64,000 bases of DNA. It comes from Amoebidium appalachense (lineage: Eukaryota; Ichthyosporea). The stretch covers positions 18,848,001-18,912,000 of the forward strand of contig CAVNZM010000001.1 in the NCBI GenBank assembly GCA_963693365.1, in the 5' to 3' direction. Below, in pieces: positions 1 through 10,456 of this stretch. Made by a program: the position numbers and the translations under genes. Each line of letters opens with the position of its first letter. Positions within the stretch are counted from its first letter, which is position 1. The notes under the pieces are model-generated. The model was not told where the DNA came from, did not search any database, and saw only the letters and a list, made by a program, of their open reading frames with translations.

Positions 1-2
1 CC

Positions 3-135
3 TGGGTTGTACGATGGCCGTACTGGGAAGACCCTAATGTCTTGGAGTATGATGAAGCTTTGGGGCGGACTGAAGGAAAAACTGATATGTTCCGCAAAAG
101 GCATAATATTAATGCCCTGGAAAACAGCGACCGTT
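3..135 (+). CDS. Possible 3' end of an unknown gene entering from the left
   Basis: The frame starting at base 3 stays open for about 44 codons and stops at TAA 133-135. Its composition (WPYWEDPNVLEYDEAL followed by a basic stretch) looks more protein-like than the longer overlapping frame, which runs on through the TIR repeats of the neighbouring element and is therefore unlikely to be coding. No domain is recognised. The call rests only on residue composition, so it may be chance. Confidence 0.2.
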
Positions 136-252
136 AAAGCATCACCTGCCTCCAGTGTTAACTCTGGGGTATGGGACTATATATCCCGATGGGTGTTGAA
201 CGAGAAGGGAGAAATTCAGGGCCCAACCACATCGGCTGAGTCAACTTGCTCC

Positions 253-432
253 GAGCAGAATAAAAAGCAGAATTATTCTGCAAAAGCAGAAACACCCTGC
301 TTTTTAGCAGAATTATTCTGCAAAAGCAGAATCAATCTGCTAAAAGCAGAATCAATCTTCTCAAAGCAGAATTATTCTGCTTTTAGCAGAATTATTCCGA
401 TAATATCGCATAGCAGATTTATTCTGCTACTA
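253..432. repeat. Subterminal ATTCTGC palindrome array, left
   Basis: About ten irregularly spaced copies of AGCAGAAT/ATTCTGCT occur, many as the palindrome AGCAGAATTATTCTGCT. The matching array in the right arm is at 14508-14712. Clustered palindromes next to the tips are plausible binding sites for a terminal, recombinase or replication protein; that role is inference. Confidence 0.8.
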
Positions 433-436
433 CAAT

Positions 437-510
437 AAGGGGCGCGGCACATGGTCGACGTGACGTCATCAAAGATGACGTCACCTCGACCATTATCCGC
501 ACCCCTTAGG
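437..510. promoter_or_regulatory. Perfect-core hairpin with paired TGACGTCA sites, left TIR
   Basis: An imperfect inverted repeat runs from AAGGGGCGCGG to its partner CCGCACCCCTT. The inner stem contains GGTCGA and two TGACGTCA octamers (461-468 and 476-483) around a short AAAGA-type loop. TGACGTCA is the classical ATF/CREB-type palindrome. The same hairpin is present at 14421-14493. It could serve transcription or replication initiation; the sequence alone cannot decide. Confidence 0.65.
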
Positions 511-770
511 ATATGGGATATGTGAATATGAGATATGTGATATCTGTGTACACATATCGCGATATGGGATATGTGATATGGGTGGATATATGTACATGAG
601 CACGTGCACACACTGTGTGTGTGTAAAACACGTGCAGAGCACGTGGTTTTAATTAAAGAATTAAACAATTAAAGAGAGAGAGGGCGGAACACGTGTACGC
701 GTACGTGTACGCGTACATGTGGTGCGTACATGTACACAAGTGCGGATCAAAGGAATGCGAAGGTTTGCGC

Positions 771-980
771 AAGGCGTCCAATGGGAATTCGAATTCTGAA
801 TTCCATGTACAAGGCGTCCAATGGTATTACGGATGCGCAGGGCGGCCAATGATAATTCGGCTCAAAAAAGCAAATTGCCGCACAAGGCGTCCAATGAGCA
901 TTAAGGACAGCACATTCCATCCCCAAAGCGTCCAATGAGCGCCCGGATCGGTCTATCTGGGTCTCTTATTGGACGCCTTA
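771..980. repeat. Six GCGTCCAATG (CCAAT-box-like) repeats upstream of the polymerase
   Basis: AAGGCGTCCAATG occurs at 771-783, 811-823 and 884-896, with variants at 839-851 and 925-937 and an inverted copy at 968-980. Spacing is about 28-45 bp. Part of the series lies in the TIR and part continues toward the polymerase start at 1216. The core is a CCAAT box, so a promoter role is plausible. Confidence 0.6.
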
Positions 981-1215
981 GGTACACAGGCGGCCGCCGC
1001 GACCACACACACACAAACAAACACGCACAGACGTTGTTTTTTTGCAAGATGTTTGCTTTGGAGATTTATTGCACAGGCACAGGCTTGTTATTTTGCATAC
1101 CGTTCTTTATTGAGGCGTTGCCCTGGCACAGCCAGGATTAGCCTAGTAATTATTAAGTAGATTGATACTTGAGATTTATAAGATTACAGCCTGAGATCTA
1201 AGGTTACATTTCAAG

Positions 1216-4200
1216 ATGTTCAGAGAGAGCCAGGAAGAGTTTGAAGATGACCTGTTGCGGGCACTGGATGCCGACCCGCAACAGGTCCTGCAAGCCCACC
1301 CGTTTCTGCAGGCCATGTTGGCCCCACCACCCCCACCCCCACCCCTCCCCGGCCTCCCCCCGGCCCCCACCCCCATCAACCACCCCGATGACCCCCAGAT
1401 CATGGCCATGCCCGCCGAGGGCAACTGGCGGCTGCGTTCCCGTGTCGATGACATGCAGGCACGGGGACTGGGTGTGCGTGGTCACACCCTCGAGTACCAA
1501 CCCCTGCGCACCCTTGACGTCACCGAGTTCCCCCAGTTCTTTGCAGCCATGCTGTTCGATGCCATTGCCCGTGCAGACGTGCAGGCGGGGGACATGCTGA
1601 TTGTGCGTATCATCAGCCTGCACGTGCAGGCCAACGGTGTGGACAACCAGGTGGGGGATGACGGCAACCCCAATGCCGATGTGACCAACCGTCGTGTGTT
1701 TACGGCCGGCCCCATGGACGTGTTCAATGGTGATGTCAACGCCGTGGTGCTCAAGCTGATGGAGAACATACGTCAACGTACCCAGAGTGCAGCCGAGACC
1801 TTCATGGACGGCAGATCCAGCGTGCATCTGACAGTGGCCCGGCCCAAGGACATGGTGAGGAGGGGGGCCTGCGGCACCCTGTCCACCACCACGGGGGTGA
1901 ATGCACGGTGGCTGCAGGATCTGGTGGAGGCCAAGGCCGTGGTGGATGTGACCGCCCTGGTGCAGGATGCCTGCACCACCGACGACCCACAGGTGACCGG
2001 GGAGACCTGCCTGGACCATCAGCAGCTTCACGGCTTTGCCTACGGCCCCAACTGTGCCCAGCTGTGCCTGGTGTACTGCATGGTGATGTGGCTCAAGAAG
2101 GCAGCCAATGGCAATGAGCAGGCCAACCTGCCCACCGAGCACACACGCAAGGCGCTGGGCAAGGGGGGGCAACCTCATGGATCGCAAGGACCACCACGTG
2201 CTGTGCCACCTGCTGACCCCGGGGGATGTGCTGGGGGTGGGCAACGTCGTCAGATCTTCCGGTTGTGGGGTGTGCAACCTGCTGATGCCCCCACCCAACT
2301 ACCGTGCCTCCTTCCAGGACCGTTACCTGCGGAGACTGGTGAGGGCAACCCGTGTGCTGTGGGCCAAGTACGACCTGCCCGTGCCTGCAGAGGACGGCCT
2401 GACGGTGGATGAGCTGCCAGTGGGTGCAGCCGTGGATGCCCTCAACACGGCCATTGCCGAGCAGCCCGAGTCCGTCACCCGCCTGCGGCTGGTGGTGGTG
2501 GACATGGACAGCAAGGGCAGGGTGCTACGCCGGTACGGGGACCTGAGCACGGCCCTGCCCCCTGGCAAGCTGTGCACCATGTACTTGGCCCACTCCCAGA
2601 AGCTGGGGCACTTCACGGCCATCACCTCGAGTGTCAGCACGGCCATCGAGCGCCTGCGGCACGACAACCACACGGGGGAGGCACGTCGGAGCCTCGGCAC
2701 CTGCTTCCACTGCAACCAGACCGTGCAAGCCAAGAACATGGGGGTGCACCGTTGTGTGAACCGGTGTGAGAACTGTGGATCAAAGGGGGACCGCAACGAC
2801 CAGGCCAACGCCTGTGTGTGGACCCCCGAGCGCCGTCTGCAGCTTGCACGGGGAGGGGAGGAGGCATGGCCTTACCGTTGTGACGACTGCTGTGGTCTCT
2901 TCCCTTCAGCCAAGTGCATGGCCAACCACAGCACCAGGCTCAAGGGGGTGGGGGCCAGGGCCGACGGCCGGCAACAATCCTTCTGTGACACCGTGTTCTG
3001 GTGCCGGCTGGCCACGTGCACCCATGGTCTGCAGGGGTACCAGGTGTTTGGCAGTGGGGATGATGCCCGTAGGGTGTGTGTGTCGGGCAACCCTGCCGGC
3101 CGGTTCATCTACAAGTTCAAGTACGCCAGCGTGTGCCGGCTACGTCGGCTGCACACCGCCCAGGAGCAAGGGGGGTACGATGCAGGTGCAGATGCGGGAG
3201 CCAACGACGAGGGGGAGGGCTGGAGCTGGGGCACGGACACGGAGGAGGACTCGGATGCCGAGGATGCCGACTCAGACCCCCCACCCAGCCTTGCCGACTC
3301 GTCGGACGACGAAGGTGACGATGATGACAACGGCGATGGCATCGACCTCATGCAGATGTCTGAGGGGGAGGGGGATGACGGGGGTCAGCACGGGGGCAAG
3401 AAGAAGGACGACACGTGGACACAGCACCTGTGCACCGACTACGACTGCAAGGGGTGTGGGGGGTACATGCCCGGCAACCACACGTGCCTCATACGCAGCA
3501 AGCGTGACCAGCGACGTGTGTACATGTGCACGCACACGGATGCAGACGGCACGGCGGGCGACAGGGTGGCATGCTACTCCAACGAGCATGGGCAGGGGGA
3601 GGAGGGGGAGGAGGGGGAGGGGGAGGGGGAGGGGTCACCTGCACGGCAGAGGGCCAGGGTGGATGGTGCCGACGGCAGGGTGGGTGCACACGTGTGCAAA
3701 CGGCACGTGCCCGACGACGATGGCAGCAGGGGGCCGTGGAAGCAGACCCGACAGCCCATCAGGGACATCGTGCTGGACTTCGAGACCATGCCCGTGCCTG
3801 CCCCCGACCACACGGCCGAAAACCCCCACTTCATCCACATCGTGTACCATGCAGTGGCCATGTACGTCGAGCCAATGGACGGCCAGCCCTCAACCCCCAT
3901 CGTCTTCTGGCCGGAGGACTCTGCCGACGGCAAGAACGGGTGGGATGTGCTGCTGGAGGACCACCACCACGTGATTGACAAGGTGGTGGCATGGCTGTTC
4001 GACACACCAGCCCATGCCGGCGGCCGGGTGTACTGCCACAACGGCAGTGGCTTTGACTTCCACTTTGTGACCAAGAGGGTGGTGGGCAGCCAGGACTACG
4101 TGTACGTGCCCATCATGGCCAACAGCAAGATCAAGTCCTGCCGTATACGCCACTACGTCAAGAATGCCGGTGCACCAGCAGCCCCCGTGCCCATGCGGGT

Positions 4201-6870
4201 GGATGGTGATGGTGATGGTGATGGTGATGGTGCCGATGGCCATGGCCATGGCCACGATGGCAATGGCCATGGTGATGGCCATGGTGATGGCCATGGTGAT
4301 GGCCATGGTGATGGCCATGGTGATGTGCAGCAGGCAGCAGCAGCAGCAGGCGCCGGCCGGAAGAGGAGGCACGGGGGGCAGAGGGGGGACGGCAGCCGCA
4401 CGACGGTGGTGGAGCTGACGTTCGTGGACACCCTCAACTTCCTCACCATGCCGCTGTCGGACGCCGGCAAGGCCATGGGCTGCCAGGAGACGAAGGGCCA
4501 CTTCCCCCACCGTGCAGCCACCTTTGCCAACTTCAAGGCCGGCCACATCCCCTTCCCCGGGCCCGAGGACTTTGGGGCCCAGGACATGAAGCCCAAGCAG
4601 CATGCTGCCTTCATGTAGTGGTGGCGGGAGGAGCAGGCACGGCTGCAGGGGCAGGCACCGGCGGGCACGTGCTACGACATTGCCCAGCAGTGCGAGGACT
4701 ACTGTGTCAAGGATGTGGTGCTGCTGCAGCAGGTGGTCAAGGCCTTCATGTCGAAACTCATCGAGCTGACGGGCATCGACCCCTTCACGTGCGTCACCCT
4801 TGCTTCCCTCGCCATGCACTTCTGGATCACGCAGGCCATGCCCAAGGACGTGGCCGTGATGCGTGACCAGACCATGGGCAACGTGAACAGCAGCAAGAAG
4901 GAGCAGGAGTACATCGACTACGTCACCCACGGCCTGGGGGTGGGGCCAGACGACGTGGCACGGCACGTGGCCACCGGGTACGACCCCCACGGCAGGGCCA
5001 CGGCCGATGCCAAGGCCACCCACGACGACGGCACGTGCACCTACTACTTCTTCCACGGGTGCGTGTTCCATGGGTGCCCCGACTGCAACAGGCACGAGGA
5101 CATGACGATGAGGGTGGTGAAGAGGCCGGCCAGGGAGGCCTACGACAGCACCATGGCCCACGAGAGGTACATCCGTGCCCAGGGGCACAAGGTGCAGAGC
5201 ATGTGGGAGTGCAGGTGGGACAGGCTGAGGCAGAGCCCCGAGGTCAAGGCTGCCCTTGCAGCACAGGCGGCACGGAGGGAGGGCACCGGCAGGGTGGCCC
5301 CCGTGCCCACGGGCCCGGTGCAGTTCCGTGATGCCTTCTTTGGTGGCCGTACGGAGGTCATCACCCGTCACATCGAGGTCAAGGAGGAGGACTGGCCGGA
5401 GGCCGGGCTCAAGTACGTCGACGTCACCTCCCTCTACCCGTACGTGATGATTGACAAGTACATGCCGGTGGGCAAGTCACAGTGGTTCACGTCACTGCCC
5501 ATCAAGACGGAGGACCACCCCACGGCCATCGTCACGGATGCCCAGGTGCTGAAGGAGAGGCTCGACAAGACGTGCCGTATGACCCCCGGCTCCCCCCAGG
5601 CCAGGACCAAGGGGTACTTTGGTGTTGCACGTGTGAGGGTGCTCCCCCCCAAGGACCTGTTCATCCCTGTGCTGCCTGTGCGTATGACGGGTGCCCAGGG
5701 GTACGACAAGCTGGGCTTTGTGCTGTGCAGGGCCTGCAGCAGCAAGGAGGAGGCCCGGGCCACCTGCATGGACGAGGACGGCAACCCCAGGGTACGTGAG
5801 CACACACTGTGCACACACACGGACGAGGAGAGGGCACTGGTGGGCACGTGGACGACGGAGGAGCTGAAGGTGGCCGTGCGTGATGGGTACACCATCCTCG
5901 ACGTGTACGACGTGGTGCACTTCAAGAAACGCACCAAGAACCTCTTCCGGAAGTACGTGCAGACGTTCCTGAAGGTGAAGCTCACCAGCACCACCGTAGA
6001 TCCGGCCGACATCCCCGCCCTCGTGCACCTGTTCAAGGAACACTACGGCATCACGGTGGCCGCCCACGAGTTCGAGCCCAACCCGGCCCTGCGTACCATC
6101 AGCAAGCTGTTTCTGAACAGCCTCTGGGGCAAGCTGGTGCAGAGGGCAGGGCTGGACACCATCGAGTTTGTCGACGACGTCGACAGGCTGAGGCTGCTGG
6201 TGACGAACCCCAACCTGCTGGTGCTCGACGTCGAGCCTATCGGTGAGCAGAGGGTGGCCATCAAGTACCGGCCCAAGAAGGAGACGGCCCCACCCCCCTC
6301 CTACGCCAACATTGCCATCGGCACGTTCGTGACGGCCCATGCCCGGCTGCACCTCTACGGGGCCCTCCGGTCCCTCTCCCCCCAGCAGGTGGTGTACATG
6401 GACACCGACTCCATCGTCTACCACTACGACAGCAGGGTGCCCCACCTCAGCCACAACATCGACTCCACCAACGGGGACTTGCTGGGCAACTGGAAGAACG
6501 AGACGTCGACACCCATCGTCGAGTTTGTGGGGGTGGCCCCCAAGACATATGCCTACCGCACCCAGGACGGCAAGACCGACGTGAAGGTCAAGGGCATCAC
6601 CCTGTCCCGCCGGGCGGCCGACATGGTGAACCTCCCCAGCCTGCGCATGCTGGTGCACGGCGAGCTGCCGAGTGTGAGCGTCACCAACCACCGGCTGCTG
6701 CGGGAGCCCGTGCCCGGGGTCCCCCACAACTACCACCTGGCCAGCAAGGACCAGCGCAAGACACAGTCGGGGGCGTTCGACAAGAGGGGGGGGTGTTCGA
6801 GGCGGCCGACGGCAGTGTACGCAGCTACCCCATCGGGTGGGCGGCACCGGAGGGGAACCTGCAGTTTTGA
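1216..6870 (+). CDS. Protein-primed family B DNA polymerase (Polinton/Maverick type), frame-disrupted
   Basis: This is the replicative polymerase of the element, expected to copy the linear genome from a protein primer at the TIR ends. Exonuclease motifs are DFET (about 3778), HNGSGFDFHF (about 4036) and YCVKD (about 4702). Polymerase motifs are SLYP (motif A, about 5431), NSLWGK (motif B, about 6115), MDTDS (motif C, about 6397) and KVKG (about 6586). A long N-terminal part has Cys/His clusters (about 2700-3030 and 3430-3490) and acidic stretches; I cannot assign it. The start is ATG 1216. Three lesions are visible: a frameshift in the G7 run 2163-2169, an in-frame TAG at 4616-4618 between exonuclease motifs II and III, and a second frameshift in the G8 run 6786-6793. 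After the last, the natural C-terminus ends at TGA 6868-6870. Undisrupted length would be about 1880 residues. Homopolymer positions suggest sequencing error for the shifts; the TAG could be real decay. Confidence 0.9.
4201..4325 (+). repeat. In-frame minisatellite in the polymerase gene (GD and GHGD repeats)
   Basis: Hexamer GGTGAT repeats pass into 12-bp GGCCATGGTGAT repeats, encoding Gly-Asp then Gly-His-Gly-Asp units. They fall between exonuclease motifs II and III, where a low-complexity loop could be tolerated. Confidence 0.85.
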
Positions 6871-7207
6871 GTGGGGGGAGGGGGTAGGGGGGAGGGAGGG
6901 GGGTCAGTTAGGAGGTAGTCTAGCAGTGGAAAATTATGTGGTGTGTTTGTTAACTTAGCATTAGAAGAAAGAAAAATGGGGTGCAGAGTGCACGGGCAGG
7001 GGGGTCACCGGCAGAAGAGGAAAAAGATGGTGTTTTTAGGCATACACCACGTGCACCGTATGCACGAGGGGAGGCAGCCAATAAATTCAGAGCTTAATGC
7101 AAAACCAAGCATGTCCAATTTGTCCTTCGGCAAAAGCAACACCAACACCGGAACCATACAAGTGTACAAGGGCGGGAGGCTTGCCAAAAAGAGCAGGCAC
7201 CAGCACA

Positions 7208-7215
7208 TATAAAAG
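7208..7215 (+). promoter_or_regulatory. TATA box upstream of the small ORF at 7334
   Basis: TATAAAAG lies 119 bp before ATG 7334. The same octamer is found before the nuclease gene (9525-9532), suggesting a shared promoter style for the element. Confidence 0.55.
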
Positions 7216-7333
7216 GCACACACGTGTGCACAGACACGTCACTTTTTTCCAACACAAAAACAGTCAACATCACGAATTAGGTGAACTTCGGCCGAAACAC
7301 ACACACACACACACACACTGACACGGAAAAAAA

Positions 7334-7561
7334 ATGGACGAAGACACGTTGCTAAGTATGGTGGCCAACACCACGGACCCTGAGAAGCTGCTAGACCTGT
7401 GCCCCTTCCTCTACGACATGTACTGCAACACCACCACACAGCCACGGCCACGGCCACAGACACCATCAGCAAACTTCATCCGGCAGCCGAAACCCATCTT
7501 ATATATCATTTTGATATATGGCATACCAAACCCCACCCTAAATACGTCAAAAAGAGCCTGA
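7334..7561 (+). CDS. Small unknown ORF cut by the assembly gap region
   Basis: The ATG follows an A-rich leader and a TATA box. The first ~50 codons (MDEDTLLSMVANTTDPEKLL and on) are acidic and protein-like with the GC bias of the element. After about 7490 the sequence turns AT-rich and the reading frame looks non-coding, so the true gene may run differently into the gap. No family recognised. Confidence 0.35.
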   Translation: MDEDTLLSMVANTTDPEKLLDLCPFLYDMYCNTTTQPRPRPQTPSANFIRQPKPILYIILIYGIPNPTLNTSKRA

Positions 7562-7624
7562 CAAGATATCATAACATTCCCGGGTAGAACCCATCAGATC
7601 CCTATCAATGATATCTTTGATAGG

Positions 7625-8124
7625 NNNNNNNNNNNNNNNNNNNNNNNNNNNNNNNNNNNNNNNNNNNNNNNNNNNNNNNNNNNNNNNNNNNNNNNNNNNN
7701 NNNNNNNNNNNNNNNNNNNNNNNNNNNNNNNNNNNNNNNNNNNNNNNNNNNNNNNNNNNNNNNNNNNNNNNNNNNNNNNNNNNNNNNNNNNNNNNNNNNN
7801 NNNNNNNNNNNNNNNNNNNNNNNNNNNNNNNNNNNNNNNNNNNNNNNNNNNNNNNNNNNNNNNNNNNNNNNNNNNNNNNNNNNNNNNNNNNNNNNNNNNN
7901 NNNNNNNNNNNNNNNNNNNNNNNNNNNNNNNNNNNNNNNNNNNNNNNNNNNNNNNNNNNNNNNNNNNNNNNNNNNNNNNNNNNNNNNNNNNNNNNNNNNN
8001 NNNNNNNNNNNNNNNNNNNNNNNNNNNNNNNNNNNNNNNNNNNNNNNNNNNNNNNNNNNNNNNNNNNNNNNNNNNNNNNNNNNNNNNNNNNNNNNNNNNN
8101 NNNNNNNNNNNNNNNNNNNNNNNN
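7625..8124. other. Scaffold gap of 500 N
   Basis: Exactly 500 unknown bases, the usual placeholder for a gap of unknown size. It removes the first few codons of the capsid gene and anything between it and the ORF at 7334. Missing element genes (ATPase, integrase, protease, minor capsid) could lie here if the real gap is larger. Confidence 0.95.
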
Positions 8125-8125
8125 T

Positions 8126-9385
8126 CAGTTGGTGTCCAAGGGCGTGCAGGACTCGGTGTTGACCTTCAAGCCCACAAAGACCCTCTTCCGGAGCAAGTAT
8201 GCCCAGATCAGCAACTTCTCCATCGAGTTCTTCCGCGTGAACTTCCAGACCGCCCTGGACTACGGCTCGACCTGTTGCAACTGTGAGATCAGCCGCTCCG
8301 GTGATCTGATCAAGGACCTGTGGATCCACTTCAAGGTCCAGGCCCTCAAGCGCGGCCCCCCGGGCTCCGACCTGCTGCCGTACAACGCCCACTTCGTCAA
8401 CATGCTGCCCTATGCGCTCTTCAACCGCATCGAGCTCAATGTAGGCACCTACCGCATCGACCAGCACGTGGGCCGCCTGCTGGCCATGCTCGAGGACATC
8501 GAGACGCCCCCGGGCAAGGGCCTTGGCATCGCCATCGGCAAGGCTGAACACGTCAGCCAGCTGCGCGACTGGGCCAACCACGACATGGAGTACTTCTTCC
8601 CGCTGCAGTTCTGGTTCAATAGGAGGTACGGCGCCGCGCTCCCCATCGTCGCGCTGCAGTTCCACACCGTGCGTATCGACATCGACACCAAGCCGCTGCG
8701 CGACCTGATCAACGACGTCGGCGATCTGCAGCCGTCCTCGCAGACCGTGGGCAAGTATGGCGGCGCCATCTTCGACAGCAACGTCATCGTCGAGTACATC
8801 TTCGTCGACGAGCAGGAGCGTGCCATGTGGGCACAGGCCCAGCGCCACGACTACCTGGTCGACCTCTGGCAGGAGAAGATGTTCAGCGTGAACATGACCA
8901 GCACCGGCGGCCAGAAGCAGATCATCACACAGCAGCTCAACTTCGGCTTCCCCGTCAAGGAGCTGCTGATCGTGTGCCAGCCCCGCGCGCGCAACAACAC
9001 CCCTGGCCGCAACGACTTCTTCAACTTTGCCAGCCCCGGCAAGAACTTCAACAACCCCTTGTACCTGCCGATCCAGAAGATCGACGTCAAGTACAACAAC
9101 ACGGGCATGCAGTACAACTACAGTGGTCTCTTCGCGCACAAGGTGCTTGTGCAGAAGTACCACACCCGCTCCCCCGCACTCAAGATGTTCATGGTCCCCT
9201 ACGCGCTTCAACCCGAAGACTCCATTCAGCCGACCGGATCAACCAACTTCTCGCGCATCGACACCATCGACCTCAACCTCGAGATGCACGAGTCCATGAC
9301 CAACATGGTGGACTTCTGGGTCTACGCAAGAGGTCACAACCTAGTGAGCATCAGTGGTGGGATGCTATCAATTCGATTTAGTTGA
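8126..9385 (+). CDS. Major capsid protein, NCLDV-type double jelly roll (5' end in gap)
   Basis: About 419 residues are visible, starting QLVSKGVQD. The family usually begins with a very short leader before this motif, so only about five to ten residues should be missing. Recognisable signatures are SNFSIEFFRV near the N-terminus, ISRSGDLIKDLWIHF, PLQFWFNRRYGAALPIVALQ (about residue 160-180) at the end of the first jelly roll, and YALQPEDSIQPTGSTNFSRI near the C-terminus. These are hallmarks of the capsid proteins of nucleocytoplasmic large DNA viruses rather than of typical Polintons. The protein should trimerise into capsomers of an icosahedral shell. The frame is intact from the gap to TGA 9383-9385. 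No second (penton/minor) capsid gene is visible next to it. Confidence 0.9.
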   Translation, partial: QLVSKGVQDSVLTFKPTKTLFRSKYAQISNFSIEFFRVNFQTALDYGSTCCNCEISRSGDLIKDLWIHFKVQALKRGPPGSDLLPYNAHFVNMLPYALFNRIELNVGTYRIDQHVGRLLAMLEDIETPPGKGLGIAIGKAEHVSQLRDWANHDMEYFFPLQFWFNRRYGAALPIVALQFHTVRIDIDTKPLRDLINDVGDLQPSSQTVGKYGGAIFDSNVIVEYIFVDEQERAMWAQAQRHDYLVDLWQEKMFSVNMTSTGGQKQIITQQLNFGFPVKELLIVCQPRARNNTPGRNDFFNFASPGKNFNNPLYLPIQKIDVKYNNTGMQYNYSGLFAHKVLVQKYHTRSPALKMFMVPYALQPEDSIQPTGSTNFSRIDTIDLNLEMHESMTNMVDFWVYARGHNLVSISGGMLSIRFS

Positions 9386-9524
9386 TCACCCATACTAATC
9401 GATTCCAGTGTATACACAGATGATGTTATGATGCGTGTAGAATTGTACCCTGCAAACAATCGATGTTATGCCATAGTGCGTAGAATTGGTCTGACGAACT
9501 TTATTTATTGTACCCATGCAAAGG

Positions 9525-9532
9525 TATAAAAG
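9525..9532 (+). promoter_or_regulatory. TATA box of the nuclease gene
   Basis: TATAAAAG lies 62 bp before ATG 9587. A transcript starting about 25-30 bp downstream would include that ATG but not the upstream in-frame GTG at 9545, which fixes the start choice. Confidence 0.6.
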
Positions 9533-9586
9533 GCTCGGCTCGTCGTGAAAAACACGCTACTTTATTTTCTCGTCCAACCACTAGGC

Positions 9587-10456
9587 ATGTCCAGATTCCT
9601 GACCATCTACTGCACCGAGCTCGCCGCCCTTGCCGGCCGCCACCTCTACCGCAGCGTCCCCGAGGCCGTCGACGCCCTGCTCTGCCACAACGAACAGGCC
9701 GTGTTCCGCAGCTACCCGCACCTGCGCGGCCGACTGCGTGAGGCCCGGCTCAGGGAGGCCGCGAGCCGCAAGGCCGAGTTCCTCTGCCGCAAGCGCCATG
9801 CCGACACGCTCGAGAGCAGCCTGACCAAGATGGCCAAAGCCGAGTCTGCCGACGAGCTGCGCTTCCTGCTGGACGACGCGCTGGCTACCATCGACGACCC
9901 GGACGAGCGCGAAATCGTCAAGGGCGTCATCTTCAAGACCCGCGGCCTGGACGGCGAGGACGCCGTGCTCGACGCGTACGAGAAGCTGACCGGCAAGAAG
10001 CTGACCGAACGCAACACGGTCTTCCGGAAGTCCAAGCCCTTCACCACGCGTGGCGGAGTGACATACCAGATCGGCGGCCGTCTGGATGCCGTGTGCGACG
10101 AGCTCGGCCGCCTCGTCGAGGTCAAGAACCGCGTCAACAAGTTCCACATCCCCGCCTACGACCGCATCCAGGTCATGGGCTACTTTGCCATCACCGGCCT
10201 GCAGGCCTGCGAGTTCATCCAGTGCCTCTGCGGGGAGCTGCAGACAGAGACCCTGACCTACGACGAGGACGCCTGGATCCCCGTGCAGCGCGCGCTCGAG
10301 GACACACTCGACCGCCACGTGACCCCCGACCCCGAGCCCGAGCAGGACGAGGAGCCCCCCCTCCCCCAGCCCTACCCAGACACAGGCTCAGCCCTCGTCT
10401 GCGTCGTCCGAGCCCGCCGTGTCCGAGTCGCAATAAATGTCGTTAAAGTATGGTAG
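9587..10456 (+). CDS. PD-(D/E)XK-type nuclease (YqaJ/lambda-exonuclease-like)
   Basis: The protein has about 280 residues starting MSRFLTIYC. The core reads GGRLDAV (about residue 162) then LVEVKNR (about 177), giving the D...ExK arrangement of PD-(D/E)XK nucleases, followed by QVMGYFAITG, a helix with the conserved Gln seen in YqaJ-like recombination exonucleases. It probably processes DNA ends during replication or recombination of the element. The tail is acidic and Pro-rich. As written the frame ends at 10456, but removing one C from the C-run near 10355 gives a more natural Ser/Glu-rich tail ending at TAA 10434-10436, which overlaps an AATAAA signal. The neighbour on the minus strand is convergent and overlaps this tail. 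Confidence 0.75.
   Translation: MSRFLTIYCTELAALAGRHLYRSVPEAVDALLCHNEQAVFRSYPHLRGRLREARLREAASRKAEFLCRKRHADTLESSLTKMAKAESADELRFLLDDALATIDDPDEREIVKGVIFKTRGLDGEDAVLDAYEKLTGKKLTERNTVFRKSKPFTTRGGVTYQIGGRLDAVCDELGRLVEVKNRVNKFHIPAYDRIQVMGYFAITGLQACEFIQCLCGELQTETLTYDEDAWIPVQRALEDTLDRHVTPDPEPEQDEEPPLPQPYPDTGSALVCVVRARRVRVAINVVKVW

Larger units (their letters stand above)
222..895 (+). repeat. Left terminal inverted repeat
   Basis: This stretch is nearly identical to the reverse complement of 14034-14737. From the tip inward it holds an array of ATTCTGC palindromes, a hairpin with two TGACGTCA sites, a GATATG-rich block, GTACGC palindromes and several CCAAT-type repeats. The arms differ in length (about 674 against 704 bp), mainly in the ATTCTGC array. 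Similarity fades just past the CCAAT at 891-895. Confidence 0.9.

Noticed and set aside
253-432. CRISPR-like spaced repeat
   Set aside because: Units are short, palindromic, irregularly spaced and mirrored in the other TIR; there are no unique spacers of constant length and no cas genes.
7-438. 143-codon frame at the left edge
   Set aside because: Its second half is translated ATTCTGC repeat of the TIR, so it is not a gene across that boundary.
3890-5371. 493-codon minus-strand frame opposite the polymerase
   Set aside because: Composition (Gly/His/Val-rich) is the antisense shadow of GC-rich polymerase codons; the plus strand carries all catalytic motifs.
5492-6847. 451-codon minus-strand frame opposite the polymerase
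   Set aside because: Same antisense effect; no recognisable domain.
7547-9211. 554-codon minus-strand frame across the gap and capsid gene
   Set aside because: Runs through N bases and mirrors the capsid codons; the plus strand matches the capsid family.
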